A stretch of DNA of 53,821 nucleotides from Zygnema circumcarinatum (taxonomy: Eukaryota; Streptophyta; Zygnematophyceae; Zygnematales; Zygnemataceae). The first letter of the stretch is position 1. Each line of letters opens with the position of its first letter. Below, in pieces: positions 1 to 12,605 of this stretch. Below the pieces are notes generated by a model. That model was given only the letters and a program-made list of their open reading frames with translations. It had not been told where the DNA came from and searched no databases. The translations under genes were made by a program, and so were the position numbers. The stretch covers positions 1,420,478-1,474,298 of the forward strand of contig CM074820.1 of the NCBI GenBank assembly GCA_037447605.1, written 5' to 3'.

Positions 1-87
1 TCCCTCTCCCTCTCCCTCTCCCTCTCCCTCTCCCTCTCCCTCTCCCCTTCCCACTGCGGACATTGGCCAGGAAGGAGGAGCACCCAC

Positions 88-3000
88 CCGGCCGGTGCGG
101 CGATGAAGAGGAGTGCCTCGGCGACATAGTTGAGCTCGCTCTGTTCCAAATAGCTCCGCTCCCTCAGGCTGCTTATCTGCCCGGCAATGCTCTGCTCTGC
201 CACAGAGACAGCTGTCAGGGGGAGACGGGCCAAAAGTACTGTAAAGCATACTAATAGTGGGGGCATAACTTGTCAGCAGCATTTCCTAGTAAACTGTTTA
301 GACCATTGGTGGGCTGTCCTGTTCCTACCGAAGCTGTCATTTAGCTATTCTTACATGCCTCCATCCCTCCCTTCCCCGTCCTCTTCCCTCTCACTCCTCT
401 CCCTCTCACTCCTCTCCCTCTCACTCCTCTCCCTCTCACTCCTCTCCCTCTCACTCCTCTCCCTCTCACTCCTCTCCCTCTCACTCCTCTCCCTCTCACT
501 CCTCTCCCTCTCACTCCTCTCCCTCTCACTCCTCTCCCTCTCCGCTCCCTTGAAGCTCTTAGGGTTCTTAGGGCACCTCCAAGTGTGGCGCTAGTGCCGG
601 CCCTGCCGCCTTCGCCGCACGCAGAAAGGATAGGCACACACGGAGACGCTGCTGCCGCACGTGCCGCTGCTCTGCGCTGTGGCTCTGAACCAGAGAACGC
701 TAAGAACAAACTAAGCATCTCCCTATTGCAAGTGGATTTTAGGGCTTTAGGGCCGTCAGGGCTTCGAAATTCTCTCAGTTTTGAGGTGTACTTAGGTCTG
801 TTCCGTCTACATTGTTTTTGTTTGGCTAGGGAGAAGCCCTTCATTGAAGAACTGGTTATAATTTCACAGATGTTCAATATTTCAGCATGTTCAGGATAGT
901 TCAATCGCCCCCGCGAATCTGATGATGCGCACTCTTTCATGTTCTCTATGACTTCATTTGTTTTTGTTTTCATTTTTCTTCAATGATTTGTCTCAAATGG
1001 TTTCACCTTCGGAACTGGGGGCAAGCTCGCGAGCAGTGAGCAGAACTTGGGCAGGGCAAGGGCCGGGGCATCGGGTGCGAGCTTCCAAAAGGGAGCCATG
1101 GCGGCCAACAGCCCTGCCTGCTGCTCTCGCAGATCGGGAGATCGCCACTCTGCCCCCAAAACCTTCGTGGCAAGCGCTGCCCTCCCTCCTCCCCTTGTGT
1201 CAAAGGGAGAATATACTCAGAGAGAGGAGGGGAGGAGAGGGGAGGAGAGGGGACAGGGGGGAGAGCGAGAGAGAGAGGAGATGGGGAAGAAAGAGAGAGG
1301 AGATAGTGAGGAAGGGGGAAGAGAGGAGGGAGAGAGCGCCGAACATGGGGGAGAAGGAGAGAGTGGAGAGAGAGAGAGGAAGGGAGAAGTGAGAAAGAGA
1401 GAGGGGAGAGGAAAGAGAGGGGAGATAGTGAGAAAGGGGGGAGAGAGGAGAGAGAGAGAGCGCCGAACATGGGGGAGAAGGAGAGAGTGGAGAGAGAGAG
1501 AGGAAGAGAGAAGTGAGAAAGAGAGAGGGGAGAGGGAGCACGATCTTCTCCATCCTGTCAAGAGGATGGATTCAAGTTGCATGCACATCCGTTCCCAATC
1601 CTGCAGATAGAACAAACTCGAATCTACAGCCAGAATTGCAAGAACAGGAGTAATGCAGGCGTGCTGAACCTACCTCCAACCCTTCAAATCAGAGCAATTC
1701 ATCGTTATGTTATGCCCATCCCAACATTGCAAAACTGACTGCAGACTTCCTACCTTGCATCCTCGAGCCTAATTCAAACTCCTCCGTCGAACTTCTCCCT
1801 GCTTGCGCTGCAGAAGCGGCGGCGGCAGCCATGGCTGCTGGAGGCACAGCGGAAACCACCGTCTCCAGCAAACTCTGCAGACTCTCCAACTCCTCTGCAG
1901 CCTGCTCACACCCTCAAAAGCTTCTTCCCTGCTCATTTTTCCCATTTTCACTTTATGGGGCGAGTTTTTTCCAAGCATGAGTACGGCATTCTACATTTTT
2001 TTTAGGGGTTGAAGGTCTGCAGAGCCCACCCCTGCGTTCCAATCCGAAGCAGAGGCCGCCGCCACGCTCGCCTCCACGCGTGAGAGGGCTTCTCTCACCG
2101 CCAAAAGAGGGTGTTGGGCTGTGATTAAACGGAGCAACTCCACCTGTCACAGAACCAATTTTAGCACCGGTAATTATCGAGCTCCTTCAATCACGTATAC
2201 CGCGCAAAATCACCTACTACTAAGCTTCTTTCTTACGTCGTTTCATTTCTTTCTTTTTTTCTCACTCTCCCTCTCTCCCTCTCCCCTCTCCCCTCTCCCC
2301 TCTCCCCTCTCCCCCTCCCCCTCCCCTCCCCTCCCCTCTCCCCCCTCTCTCTCCCTCTCTCCCTCTCTCCCCCTCTCTCCCCCTCTCTCTCCCTCCTCCC
2401 TCCCTCCCTCCTCCCTCCCCTCCCCTCTCCCTCCCTCCCCTCTCGAACAAATGACTGACCAGCTTGAAGCGGTACTGGCTGTACTCCTCCCCCTCCCCAT
2501 CCTCCCCCTCCTGCGCATCACTCTTCCGTGCCATTCTCCTTGCCAGAGAGTCTAGCAGCACCGCCCAAAACTGCGCCGGCACGGCGATGGGAAGGGCCTC
2601 CTCCCTGCTCGGCCTCTGCACTGCCTGCACCTCCTGGGGGGGGGGAGAGGGAGTCTCCCTTGCGAGGGCCTGCATACACGGACTCTCTCACACACATCTG
2701 AGACAGGAATTCATCGTCTCTGATTTAAAGGCTAGTTGGAGATGCCGAAAAGTGAAGGTGTCCATTAATGTGGCACGATCACCTATCCTGATGTGAAATA
2801 GTCGAGCATTTGCCACTACGAGAAGCAGCAATTCCTTCTTCTGCAGAAAGATCTGCACTGCAGCAGAGAATGGAACTTCTAGATTTCGACCTCGTAAACA
2901 GAGACAATAGAGGCAGAGGGAAGCGAGGAAGGAGAGGGAGAGAGAAAGAGAGAAAGAGAGAGAGATATGGGGGGAGATAGGGAGACCTACCAGGCAAATA

Positions 3001-6000
3001 GCTGCTGCCTGCGCATGAATCCCGGAGTTCGGATGTTGAAAATAAGCAAGGATCTGCATGTGATACAGATTCCTGTCAGCATGGCCCTTGTACAGACGGC
3101 CTCAAAACGAGCCCATACCAATAGTATTTCTACCCGATCCGCTCCCTAAAAACCCTACAATTCACATACTTATCTTTTCCCAAAGCAGCAGCTTCCTCCC
3201 TCAAGAGACCCACCTGTTCGAGAAAAGTTCCGAATCTCTCCTGACTCCTTGTAAGCCCTCGCCTTATGTTCGTGGGGGTCATTGTTGCAAATATTTTACA
3301 CAATATCTCTGCAAATTCTATCTCTGATTCGGAAGCTTCTGCGCAGCTGCTCATTCTCTGCAACAGGGCCCGGGAAGCTCCGCTGACCAGATCGAAAATT
3401 CGAATCATTGCAGCATCGAATGAAGCAGCTTCGTCGGAAGGTCTCTTCCTGCAGAAAAAAAAAATACCAAAAAAAAAAAAAATAGCATGAGGGCACAAGT
3501 GCAGAGCAACACACATTCAACGAGAAAGGTAAAAAAAAGTTATTTTGCTTGAAAACCTTACGATCAGTGCTGTCACATGCACACGAAAGTTGATTAGTCG
3601 CAATGTGGTTAACCATGAAAAGAGACAGGAAATTGAGGAGAGGGAAGATGAAGGGGAGTGCGGCGGGCTACGGGCACACCTGGCAGCCAGCAGGCAGAGC
3701 AGCTCCCCTGTGCCCATACGCAGCTCCGGAACTTGCAGCAGGTGCGCGCACCTGCAAGTACGGACTCGCCTTCCGCCACAGCTTAGGACCTTCAAGACAT
3801 GGTATTGCTGAAAGTAAAGCGTTCTCTCTCACTCTCCCGATCTCCCTCCCTCTCTCTCTCTCCCTCTCCCGCTCTCTCGACCACTTCCGCTCTCTCTTCC
3901 TCTCCCACCGTGTCTTCCTCTCCCGCTCTCTCTCCCTCTCTCGCTCTCTCGACCACTTCCACTCTCTCTCCCTCTCCCACCGTGTCTTCCTCTCCCGCTC
4001 TCTCTCCCTCTCACGCTTTCGCGACCACTTCCGCTCTCTCTCCCTCTCCCACCGTGTCTTCCTCTCCCGCGCTCTCTCCCTCTCCCGCTCTCTCGACCAC
4101 TTCCGCTCTCTCTCCCTCTCCCACCGTGTCTTCCTCTCCCGCGCTCTCTCCCTCTCCCGCTCTCTCGACCACTTCCACTCTCTCTCCCTCTCCCGCTCTC
4201 TCTCCCTCTCTCGCTCTCTCGACCACTTCCGCTCTCTCTCCCTCTCCCACCGTGTCTTCCTCTCCCGCTCTCTCTCCCTCTCTCGCTCTCTCGACCACTT
4301 CCGCTCTCTCTCCCTCTCCCACCGTGTCGCCCTCTCCCGCTCTCTCGACCACTTCCGCTCTCTCTCCCTCTCCCACCGTGTCTCCCTCCCGCGCTCTCTC
4401 CCTCTCTCGCTCTCTCGACCACTTCCGCTCTCTCTCCCTCTCCCACCGTCTCCCGTGTCTTCCTCTCCCGCTCTCTCTCCCTCTCACGCTCTCTCGACCA
4501 CTTCCGCTCTCTCTCCCTCTCCCACCGTGTCTCCCTCCCGCGCTCTCTCCCTCTCTCGCTCTCTCGACCACTTCCGCTCTCTCTCCCTCTCCCACCGTGT
4601 CGTCCTCTCCCGCTCTCACACCCTCTCTCGCTCTCTCGACCACTTCCGCTCTCTCTCCCTCTCCCACCGTGTCTTCCTCTCCCGCTCTCTCGACCACTTC
4701 CGCTCTCTCTCCCTCTCCCACCGTGTCTCCCTCTCCCGCCCTCTCCACTCCCTTTCCGATTCCTCTCTCGTCTCTCCTCTCTCCTCCCTCTGCCCTCCCT
4801 CTCGCTCTCAAACCCTTGCCCGCCCCACTCCCTCTCCCATTCTCTCAATGTCCATCCCTATTGGGGTGTCACAAACGAGTTCTCACTCTTGAAGGAGGGA
4901 TTCTCCCGCTACCTCTCCCACGGGGGCCCACTCTGCGTGTGCTCTCACTGCACCCAAAGCCGCTGCTACTGCTCCCGCATGCTCTCTCGCTGCCGGCAGT
5001 CTCCCTCTCTCTACCTCTGCCATGGCTGCTCGCAGGTGCCGGGCAAGTATCTGCGCAAATACACCATAACACCTTACTTCACTTCACTTTACCTTTCCTT
5101 CACTTCACAAAAGCTTCACTGTCTCGGTTGTAGTTTAACCTGAATAACTTCTCGCAGCGACAAACGACAAAGAGGAATATGAAGGTCCATTTCGCAAGTA
5201 AGATTCTTGAGCAGCAAACAGACTCCAAGCTTCCCCCTAAAACCCTGCACTGAAAAGTTTCAAACTTGACCTGCTGAAGGCATGAAAGTGTTCCGGAGAG
5301 GCTGCTGGTCAGCCCCGCGAGAAGCGCTCTCTTCTTGTCGGCTGCGCCCTAAGCCTCTCCCTCTATCAAAACACGGCTTCACACACAACACACCATCCAG
5401 CGAAGGAGGGAAGGGAAGAAGGGAATAGCACCCCTTTCAGCGTTTCTTTCAGCATTCCTTTCTAACAGTTTGAATATAAAATCAGAATAGAAAATCACTA
5501 ACCTTCCAAGTCCTCATGATGGACCGTTACATCTTCCGCCACGAACTGCAGAACGAGAGCTACAATCTCAGCCTGCTCCCTTCTCCCAGAGCACTCCCCT
5601 CCCATCAATACATTTTCCACTTCTTATTACTATTATGGTTTGGTTATTGCAGCAGAGCTTGAAGGAGATGCCTTATTTGGGGATGCAGGGCAGCATACAT
5701 GGGTACAGCTGGCAGAGGCCCCTGAAATTAGCTCTGGTAAGAGTTTCTGCCAGAGAGAGGAGCCTTCCTGCTTCACCACCTGCAAGGAATAGAGTTTATA
5801 TTGTATGGCTTAGGAAATACTTAAAGCAGAGTGATAGTATTCTGGACTGGTCGAGGAGGGAAAGAGACCAAAGGCATCAACAGCTGACAAACAAAGACCC
5901 ATCTTTGTGGTCAAAGGAAAAAAAAAGAGGGGGGGGAGGAGGGGGGGTTGTAGATGTGGAGTGGTTTTGTACACCAGACAGAGTAGACAGACAGATCGGT

Positions 6001-8391
6001 AAGAAGGAATCGAGCATAGTGGATACTTCTCTAAAGCTCAAGGAAGAAAGAACCAACTGCAGGTTTGAATGCACAAATTCATTAAACAACGTTCTGATGA
6101 ATCTAATCTCCCACGAATCTATTGCCGCTACTAAGTTCCAAAGTTGCCAAACCCGCTTATGTATGAAATCCTTATAAAACCTTGACAAAAAGCGGCGTCG
6201 TTTCTCCTGGAAGAAATGGGTAGAAAATTCTTGACTCTACACGAGTTATTGTAGAGAAGGATCGAGGAACATAGAGTAAACATTAGCCACTTCTAACAAA
6301 TAGGCTACACACAGCGAGTGAGAGATAGACACACACAAAACGAATCTCCTCAACTTCGAAACAAACAACTCAAAACCTCCCTGAACATGAAGACACATGC
6401 CAAGACTCTATAGACCCCTTCAGACAGTCCTCCGATTAAAGCTACGAACAGAAAACCACTCGCATTCACCATCCAATTGCCCAACATTACTCAGAGCCTG
6501 AATGCAAAGGCTCACACTCGCTAGAAGAGCAGCTGCTTTGCTTTTCACAGCCCATTCCTCCCCCCCAGAAGCCGCCGCGCTGAGAAGGCTCATAGCGAGA
6601 TCGGCAAAGGAGGTCCGCCCCTCAGAGCTGAACTCGCTCCACCGAAACTTCACAAGGTGCTGCAGGAAAGGAAGCACGCAGAAGAAGAAAAAGAAGAAGA
6701 AGAAGAAGAAGAAGGGCAGTATCAAGATGAAGGCCATAGAGCAAAAGAAGGGGGAAATTTTCCGTTCAAGGGGTTGAAGTTTTGAAGGCAAGGCAGGCAA
6801 AAGGACTGGTAGTCAAGGTTTGGTAATTCTAAGGATCGTCCGTGATTTACTCCTTTGCAGACGTACAGAAGTTCTGCAACTCCAAAGATGGTCAAGGATG
6901 GGGCACAAAGAGGACTTTCCATATGAGAAGAAAGAATCGAAATAAGAGGATGGCATGACTGTTGCAAGGAACAACATTGTCTGAAAAAATGGTTCAAGAT
7001 ATGAACAACGACTAGGAAGAAACAGGAGTAGGCGTGGTGAGAGTAAGTATGAGGAGCGTCTGAAGCAAGTGTCGATTAAAGCAATCTACGCTAATAAACA
7101 AAATGCAAAACAAAAAGTACAGTCACTCAAGGGGGAAGCACACCGAAACGAGATAAACTAAAAAATATCAATCAGGTAAAAAGAAAGAAGGTGATATTCG
7201 GAATAATTCATGGTGGATGAAAATAGAGATGGAGAGCTTTGGATGGGATCTACGAAAGAAAAAAAATCTCATCCATGATTTAGCGAACAAGTGGTTAAAA
7301 TCCAGTAGTTGGACCAGAAAAGAAATGGAGAATACGATACTAAAAAAGAAATCCACATAGAGTTTAAAGTATAGGAAAATAAGGCGTCCATGATAGGGGT
7401 TATTTAAGTGTGCCAAACGATCCGTTGGAAGGAGCAAACTGGCTGTATTGAAGTGACCTTGCTTAAAGCCCGGCTTAAGGCTGAAGTAAACTTGAGATTA
7501 CTTTTTCTTTCAAAGAAATGAAGGTTGGAAAATTCCAGTATCTTGGGGCAAAAAAACAATCGATGTATGGGGAAATTTATGGTTGAGGCCTCTGAATGGA
7601 GCTTCATGCGCAGGCAACTTTTGAATGACATCATTATACAGCTCGGTAATGAGAATGGCGTCCGGAAAACAGTATGTAGTATGTTTACGTGTGCAAGTGC
7701 ATTTATGCCATGTAAGCGTCTTGGAATGCAAGTGATCAGGGTCCTCTCCCTCACTCTCCCCCTTTCTCTCTCCCTTTCCTCCCTCCATCCCCTCTCTCCC
7801 TTCTCTCTCTCGCCCTCTCTCTCCCACTCTCTCTCTCTCCCTCCCTCCCCCCCCCTCTCTCTCGAACACACGCATAAACGAAGCCCACCTGCAGAACCTG
7901 AAATCCGTATGCTTTTGCCACGCTTGGCCTCTCTGCAGCCACAAGCGAATGTGCAACAGCACCGACGGTCTGCAGGGACTCGCCTTTAACCTGGGCAACA
8001 GGGATCCATAATTTCAGCGTCATTCAAATTTCCAAAACTATGCAGCACAGGAGGCGACTTCTCTTGCCTGAAATGCGGCGTGTGGAGCGAAAATGGGAGG
8101 AACAACGAACTTTTGATCATGCCAGCTGGTACTAGAAGTAATTGAGACGGAAAAAAAAGAGATAATGCACAATTCATGGCATTTATCAGCACATCCAATC
8201 GTCTTTCAAATACAAAATAGTCATAATTCTCCGCCCTGCTACAACATAATGTGCGTGAGAGGGCGCCACTGCACCTGCTCCAAATACTCAAGCGCCTTTC
8301 TGCGCGTATCAGGCGGCGCCTGCCAGTTGTAAGCAGCCTCCAGGGCCTCCATGACGCCTCCTGTAAGCGCGGAAACGTCACCAGCCGCCAT
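88..8391 (-). CDS. HST: HASTY / exportin-5, 5' part (16 exons, 3' end outside the window)
   Basis: Nuclear export receptor of the importin-beta/exportin-5 family. In plants HASTY affects miRNA biogenesis and movement. Exons by splice sites and phase: 8391-8275, 7990-7889, 6659-6516, 5779-5699, 5572-5503, 5341-5271, 5050-4887, 3751-3680, 3448-3170, 3072-2991, 2633-2460, 2143-2030, 1901-1754, 1176-1007, 684-577, 194-88, about 667 codons. Blocks that align to Arabidopsis HASTY from memory include FQVLQ/HLVKFRWSEF, HAEWAPVGEVAG, RKRPSDEAASFD, EWRSPDLREQQAGLLAAMAP, RVCLSFLRAAKAAGP and RSYLEQSELNYVAEALLF. The start is the ATG in GTAGCCATGG; an in-frame upstream ATG at 8448 lies in low-complexity DNA. 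Roughly the last 400 residues would lie left of base 1. The 2143-2030 donor is the least certain junction. Several introns hold CT/GA minisatellites. No disabling lesion is seen. Confidence 0.92.
388..545. repeat. 15-bp CT-rich minisatellite in a HASTY intron
   Basis: About ten near-perfect tandem copies of a 15-bp unit (TCACTCCTCTCCCTC) between the exons ending at 577 and starting at 194. It makes artefactual open frames on both strands. Confidence 0.9.
1200..1540. repeat. Purine-rich repeat with an internal duplication (HASTY intron)
   Basis: GA-rich tract in the intron between exons 1901-1754 and 1176-1007. A block of about 120 bp containing GCGCCGAACATGGGGGAG occurs twice, near 1335 and 1460, so the tract grew by segmental duplication. 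Confidence 0.8.
2260..2445. repeat. CT-rich low-complexity tract (HASTY intron)
   Basis: Runs of CTCCC and CCTCCC in the intron between exons 2633-2460 and 2143-2030. No coding signal on either strand beyond repeat-derived open frames. Confidence 0.75.
3828..4750. repeat. 60-75-bp minisatellite in a HASTY intron
   Basis: About a dozen tandem units of roughly 60-75 bp. Each carries GACCACTTCCGCTCTCTC followed by CCACCGTGTC. The array lies between exons 5050-4887 and 3751-3680. Long open frames of Ser/Leu or Arg/Glu/Gly appear in several frames because the unit lacks stops, not because it codes. Confidence 0.9.
6674..6714. repeat. GAA microsatellite
   Basis: Short AAG/GAA run just upstream, in gene direction, of the HASTY exon starting at 6659. 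It forms a CTT-rich polypyrimidine tract ahead of that acceptor. Confidence 0.7.
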
Positions 8392-8685
8392 GGCTACGTT
8401 TCTCTCTCGCCACTCCTCTCCTCCTCTCCCTCTCTTCGCCCCTCTCACCGTGTCCCCGTCTCCTTGTTCCTGTCACTCTCCGCGGCGCTCCGTACGGGTC
8501 GTCTTCTCACTTCTTCAATCATAGCCTGGTAAAGTCACTATGTATTTCCTGATAAAGTCATGGGTTTACGTTCTGTTGAAGTCGAGTTGGGTTGTCTTTA
8601 TCAAGTTGCGTTCGGTTACAGGATTTCCATTCTCGATAAAGTCATGCTGTACTTTTTTGATCCTACGGTGGGTGGCATCGCCATT

Positions 8686-8844
8686 AGGGGGTGTCAGACT
8701 TAAAAAATTTCAGTACGCGTGTTCGTAAGTTTGACATCAGAACGAGTACTCTAATATAATCGCGATCCTCCTGCGGCGGAGTACTTTCGTAACCTTTTTT
8801 TTCGTAACGCTTTTCGTAAGATTTTGTTAAGTCTGACACCCCCT
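8686..8844. mobile_element. 159-bp MITE, copy A
   Basis: Small inverted-repeat element with termini AGGGGGTGTCAGACTTAA and its reverse complement, flanked by ATT on both sides (8683-8685 and 8845-8847), a 3-bp target-site duplication. A same-length, nearly identical copy is at 17523-17681. No coding capacity. AT-rich 3-bp duplications resemble PIF/Harbinger-type elements, but the superfamily is not proven. Confidence 0.88.
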
Positions 8845-8847
8845 ATT

Positions 8848-9126
8848 AGGGGGAGTCAGACCTTGACCATCGCCCGCGGAATTGAAAGTTTCCGCCGGCG
8901 GAAAGGTATTGATTTCAATTGCAGAATTCGGGTCGGAAACCGCGGCTCCCCCCGAACCTGTCTGTCCCGTCCGTACTTCGAAATAGGTTACAAAAATGAG
9001 TTACAGGCTCGGCGCCCGAGCCTGTCGAACGTCCACTTTTGGCGAAAAAGGCCTGCCGTACAAAGCAGAATTGGCCCGACGGGCTGGCGAAATTGATTTG
9101 GCGATGGTCAAGGTCTGACTCCCCCT
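8848..9126. mobile_element. 279-bp MITE of a related family, abutting the first
   Basis: Terminal inverted repeats of about 26 bp beginning AGGGGGAGTCAGACCTTGAC, flanked by ATT at 8845-8847 and 9127-9129. The outer TIR bases AGGGGG.GTCAGAC match the neighbouring element, suggesting the same transposase. Internal sequence differs and has no ORF. Confidence 0.87.
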
Positions 9127-9129
9127 ATT

Positions 9130-10074
9130 TGCTGCGAAGCCAAATTCCTGTGTGCTTCTCACTGAACAAGGGAAGCTTGCTGCGTGCACACTGGAATCTG
9201 CGAAACCCTGCGTTCGACTTTTTTTCAACTTAACGTTCAAGCAAAGTGCTTTGATGTACTTGTTTTTTGTCGTTGGATTTGAGGGGAAGCTGTTGGTGTG
9301 GTTCAAGGAGGGAGTCGATACGCGTTAATCGGACTCCGCGTAATACGTTGTAATTCAAAATTCGGAGGAACGTGCGCAACAATTCTGTTGCAGGCATTCT
9401 CTCTCAACATCTTATCATCTTTCTTTACAACAAAAGACAAAACAAAAGAACGGACTGAACGTTTCGATTTATAAAAACTGTCGACAACAGCTGAGGTTTT
9501 TCCACGATGATGTAAACAGGGAAAAGTGAGCAAATCCAGCTTAGGATGAGCAGTCTCAGAATTTCTTTGGCGTTGTCCAACGTACAGCCAACAATCACGG
9601 AGCTAAAGACTTAACCCACTTTTGCGTACTCGAACCAGTCAAGAAAGGTGCAAGAGTTCCCTCTCCTTCAAACCCAAACACGGCTGTCAATCTTGCCAAC
9701 TACCAGCCGAGTGCCGACATTTGTGTGACTAAAATAAGCCACACCCTCAAGATGAAGGGAACATTCATTTAGTTCACTGCTCCCCTGAATGCACAACTTC
9801 AAGAAACTACTGTAGTTCTAAGCATGTTTTCAAATTCTGCAAAGTTTGCACGCTGCATTGTACCCCTCAGTCCGTCTAAACACTAAATGAAAATGCTGTA
9901 CATCTGTACAACTGGCAAGGTGCTGCACCTGCAAGTAAAGCCCATCTTCTCCGGCTGCCTAACTGCTGCTCTTTCTCCCTCCGCTCAGGAACAAATCTAA
10001 AGCCAGCGCTTGTAATCGATTCAGAGAGCGATCTTCCAACAGCCTCCATTTCTTCCGGACTATCTATAATGCAA
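9130..10074. other. Intergenic DNA, nothing recognised
   Basis: About 0.95 kb between the paired MITEs and the stop codon of the YGL/LRDR gene. No convincing gene, repeat or RNA was seen. The right part probably includes the 3' UTR of the gene at 10075-11299. Confidence 0.5.
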
Positions 10075-11299
10075 TTAGAAAGAGTTCAACCAATCCTTTC
10101 CTGATTCCGACATCTTCGAGCCCTTCTGTTCCACCTCAAAATTTGCTCCGCAGACTTGTCCTTGGCTATCAACATGAGGAATCGGCTTCAGAGCGCTCGT
10201 TGGATGCACGTAACAAGACAACCCCTCCATTGACGAAAAGAAGCAGCCTGCCGAGCCAAAAACAATTCACAGATTCACTCGTCAGGCCATCATCATCAAG
10301 ATCTAGACCCAATACAGTTTGCTCGGAAACATCGGTCTGTGTGAAGGCTTCAAAACATGTTCTACAGCACTTTTCAACGGCTTACCAGTGGGAAACGGAG
10401 CGAAGGACTTTCCACAACCCGCTTTAATGATCGCAGAATTGTCAGAAATGACCAATACGCCATCTTGACAGGTGCCCCAATACAATGGCACCTTCCCAAC
10501 ATGATCCTGCATCAAAAAGATTGCGTGTCAGTCTATTCCAGAAGAATTTGACATAATAAAATTTTCCAGAATCCCGTCCATATCAATAATCCGTTGAAAC
10601 CAAGAAGGATGAATAGCACAGGGTAGATAACACACTCACCGCTGCAATGAAGAGCTTCTTGCACTTGTTGTCGTAAAGGACGAACGTAAACGATCCCTTC
10701 AAGTCAGAAATGACCTGGTCTGCAGTATAGGGACCCCGGTCTCTCAAAGTCTTGTAAGCTTCAATCACCAGCTGACTTTCGCAAACATTCCTCGATAACC
10801 CGTAGATCTGCCGCAACTGTGGCAGGTTCTCCAAATTGCCGGCAAAGAGGCAGAAAACGTCATCCGACGATGCAAATTGCCTGCAGAAAATAACTCAACA
10901 CAGTCCCTATGTTCAGAATTTTGAAGTATAAAAAACAGAAGCATGGAACGAGCCTTCGCACAACACGCGCGAGCACACACACACACACACACATGCGCAA
11001 GGAAGCATACGATGCCGGAATTGCAGAGGTGCTTCCGTTCGCATATGACAACACAATTAGGAAAAAAAATGATCGCAGCCTTTCCAATTTTTCCTCAAAC
11101 CCACGTACCTCGGGCAGACAAAACTCTCCCGACCATGCGTGTAGCAGATGGCAGTCTGCGCATCAAACTGCATGCAAACAGCGTCCGCATTGGCATCCTT
11201 GAACGCTCCAACCATGCCCGCTCCGCTGGTGCAGCTGCTCTCTGCCGACCGAAGCTCCGACGGCCCCTCTGCAACATGCTTGGGAAAGATAGCCAACAT
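10075..11299 (-). CDS. Aluminium-induced / TSJT1-like protein with YGL and LRDR motifs
   Basis: Four exons: 11299-11109, 10880-10640, 10506-10386, 10247-10075; all phases agree, giving 241 residues, the normal family length. The family (DUF3700, glutamine-amidotransferase class II-like fold) includes plant stress- and aluminium-induced and stem-specific TSJT1 proteins; its biochemical activity is not established. Diagnostic features seen: N-terminal MLAIF, the two name-giving motifs IYGLSRN and LRDRGPYTADQV, then GSFTFVLYD, ISDNSAIIKAGCGKSFAPFP near residue 175, and SALKPIPHVDSQGQVCGANF near the C-terminus. The start is the only Met matching the family N-terminus. A TATA-like CTATAAAG lies about 270 bp upstream. 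No signal peptide; probably cytosolic. Confidence 0.93.
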
Positions 11300-11569
11300 C
11301 TTGCCTCCCTCTCTCTTTCCCTTTTCCTTACTCCCTCCTCTGCCTCTCCCTCCCTCTCCTTCGCCTCCTCTCTCTCTCCCTCTCTTCTTGTAGCTTGCAG
11401 CAGCTACGCAATCTCCCCTCCCTCTCCTCCACCTCTCTCTCCCTCCCTCTCGCTCCCTACTCTCCCTCGTAGCTTCCAACACCCCTGCAACAAGACTTCT
11501 GGACCTTTCTTGGGCGAAGAGCTTGTGCAGCAAAACTGATTCCGGTAGAGACCCTCGGAGGGCCCGCCA

Positions 11570-11577
11570 CTTTATAG
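11570..11577 (-). promoter_or_regulatory. TATA-like box of the YGL/LRDR gene
   Basis: CTATAAAG on the minus strand, about 270 bp upstream of the ATG at 11299. A CT-rich leader (11,310-11,460) lies between, as in many plant 5' UTRs. A CCACGTGG G-box-like palindrome is about 110 bp further upstream, near 11,683. Confidence 0.5.
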
Positions 11578-11699
11578 GGGGGGCGCCGCCTGCCACGCTG
11601 GCGGGTTCCATCCGCGTCAGCGTGCCACCGTGGCGGACGGGGACGCGACGCTGACGCGGCTCCGGCGGCTCCTGACACGCTGCCACGTGGTGGCCGTCA

Positions 11700-12605
11700 C
11701 CCTACGGCCTATCGGAATCTTCCACCGACGGACCGAGCCCGTGTTCTGTGTTGCAGCGGTCGCTGTTCTGCGTAACAGCCATAGAACTCCCGTGGAAAAG
11801 GCCGTTGTGATGGGCTTGTTCAGATTGTGTGAACAAGCACATCCACCGAATGAACTTGCACTTGTGTGAACAGCCTCGTGTTCATTCACATAGTGTGAAC
11901 ATATCCATCATTGCTAGTGCCGCTCTAGGAACCACGAGCACTAACCGGTTTAGGGAGGGCTCCCCAAGGGATTGGAATGCTGGATGTGCTCGTGGTTTGA
12001 TGGGCCACAGGCGGTGGTGTGCCCACAGGTCTCATCCATTTTTCTAAGGAGCAAAATTGCAGTCGATGGGAACCATGCACAGCTGCCGCACCGCGACTGC
12101 GACTGCGACAGCGCAACACGGCACCGCACACAACAATGACTTCATGTAATTCCGTTATCCGACAACAATGTACGACATATCATGCACGACCACGGGAATT
12201 CCTATCCGTTCTCTGGGAACAAAAAACTGCAGAAATCCTACAAATAAACATTTTCATACCTGCCTGATTATTCTTTTGCAAGGCTTTCCCTCCTTTAAGC
12301 AAACTCTCCGCCCACCCTCTCGCTCTCCCACAAATGTATGGGAAACCGTTCATGCGTTGGACTGCAAAGCCCAAATGCTTATCTGCTTACATACTTCTGC
12401 ACATGCATCTCTGTCTACCTGCTAAAAGCGAGATGCGCCTCCTAAGGTGAAAATTCTGACGGAAAAATTAACCATTCTGGCCTTCCCTTTGACACAAAAG
12501 CCCGGCTTGCTCTATTAAGATCCGGCACCTTCGCATCTTAAGTTCTACGGTCACACATTCAGATATCCAAATAACAGTCCCTCTTAAAACCTCTCAAAGG
12601 CAGAG
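11700..12605. other. Intergenic DNA between the YGL/LRDR promoter and the 3' end of OFT1
   Basis: Holds distal promoter sequence of the minus-strand gene ending at 10075 and, at the right, the presumed 3' UTR of the minus-strand O-fucosyltransferase. No further gene or repeat recognised. Confidence 0.5.

Noticed and set aside
2780-2900. Possible extra HASTY exon between 3072-2991 and 2633-2460
   Set aside because: The flanking exons are already in phase 0 with each other, and the open frame here has no clear match to HASTY.
3603-5133. Very long open frames on both strands (Ser/Leu-rich or Arg/Glu/Gly-rich)
   Set aside because: They are translations of the CT minisatellite inside a HASTY intron; true exons 5050-4887 and 3751-3680 flank the array in another frame.
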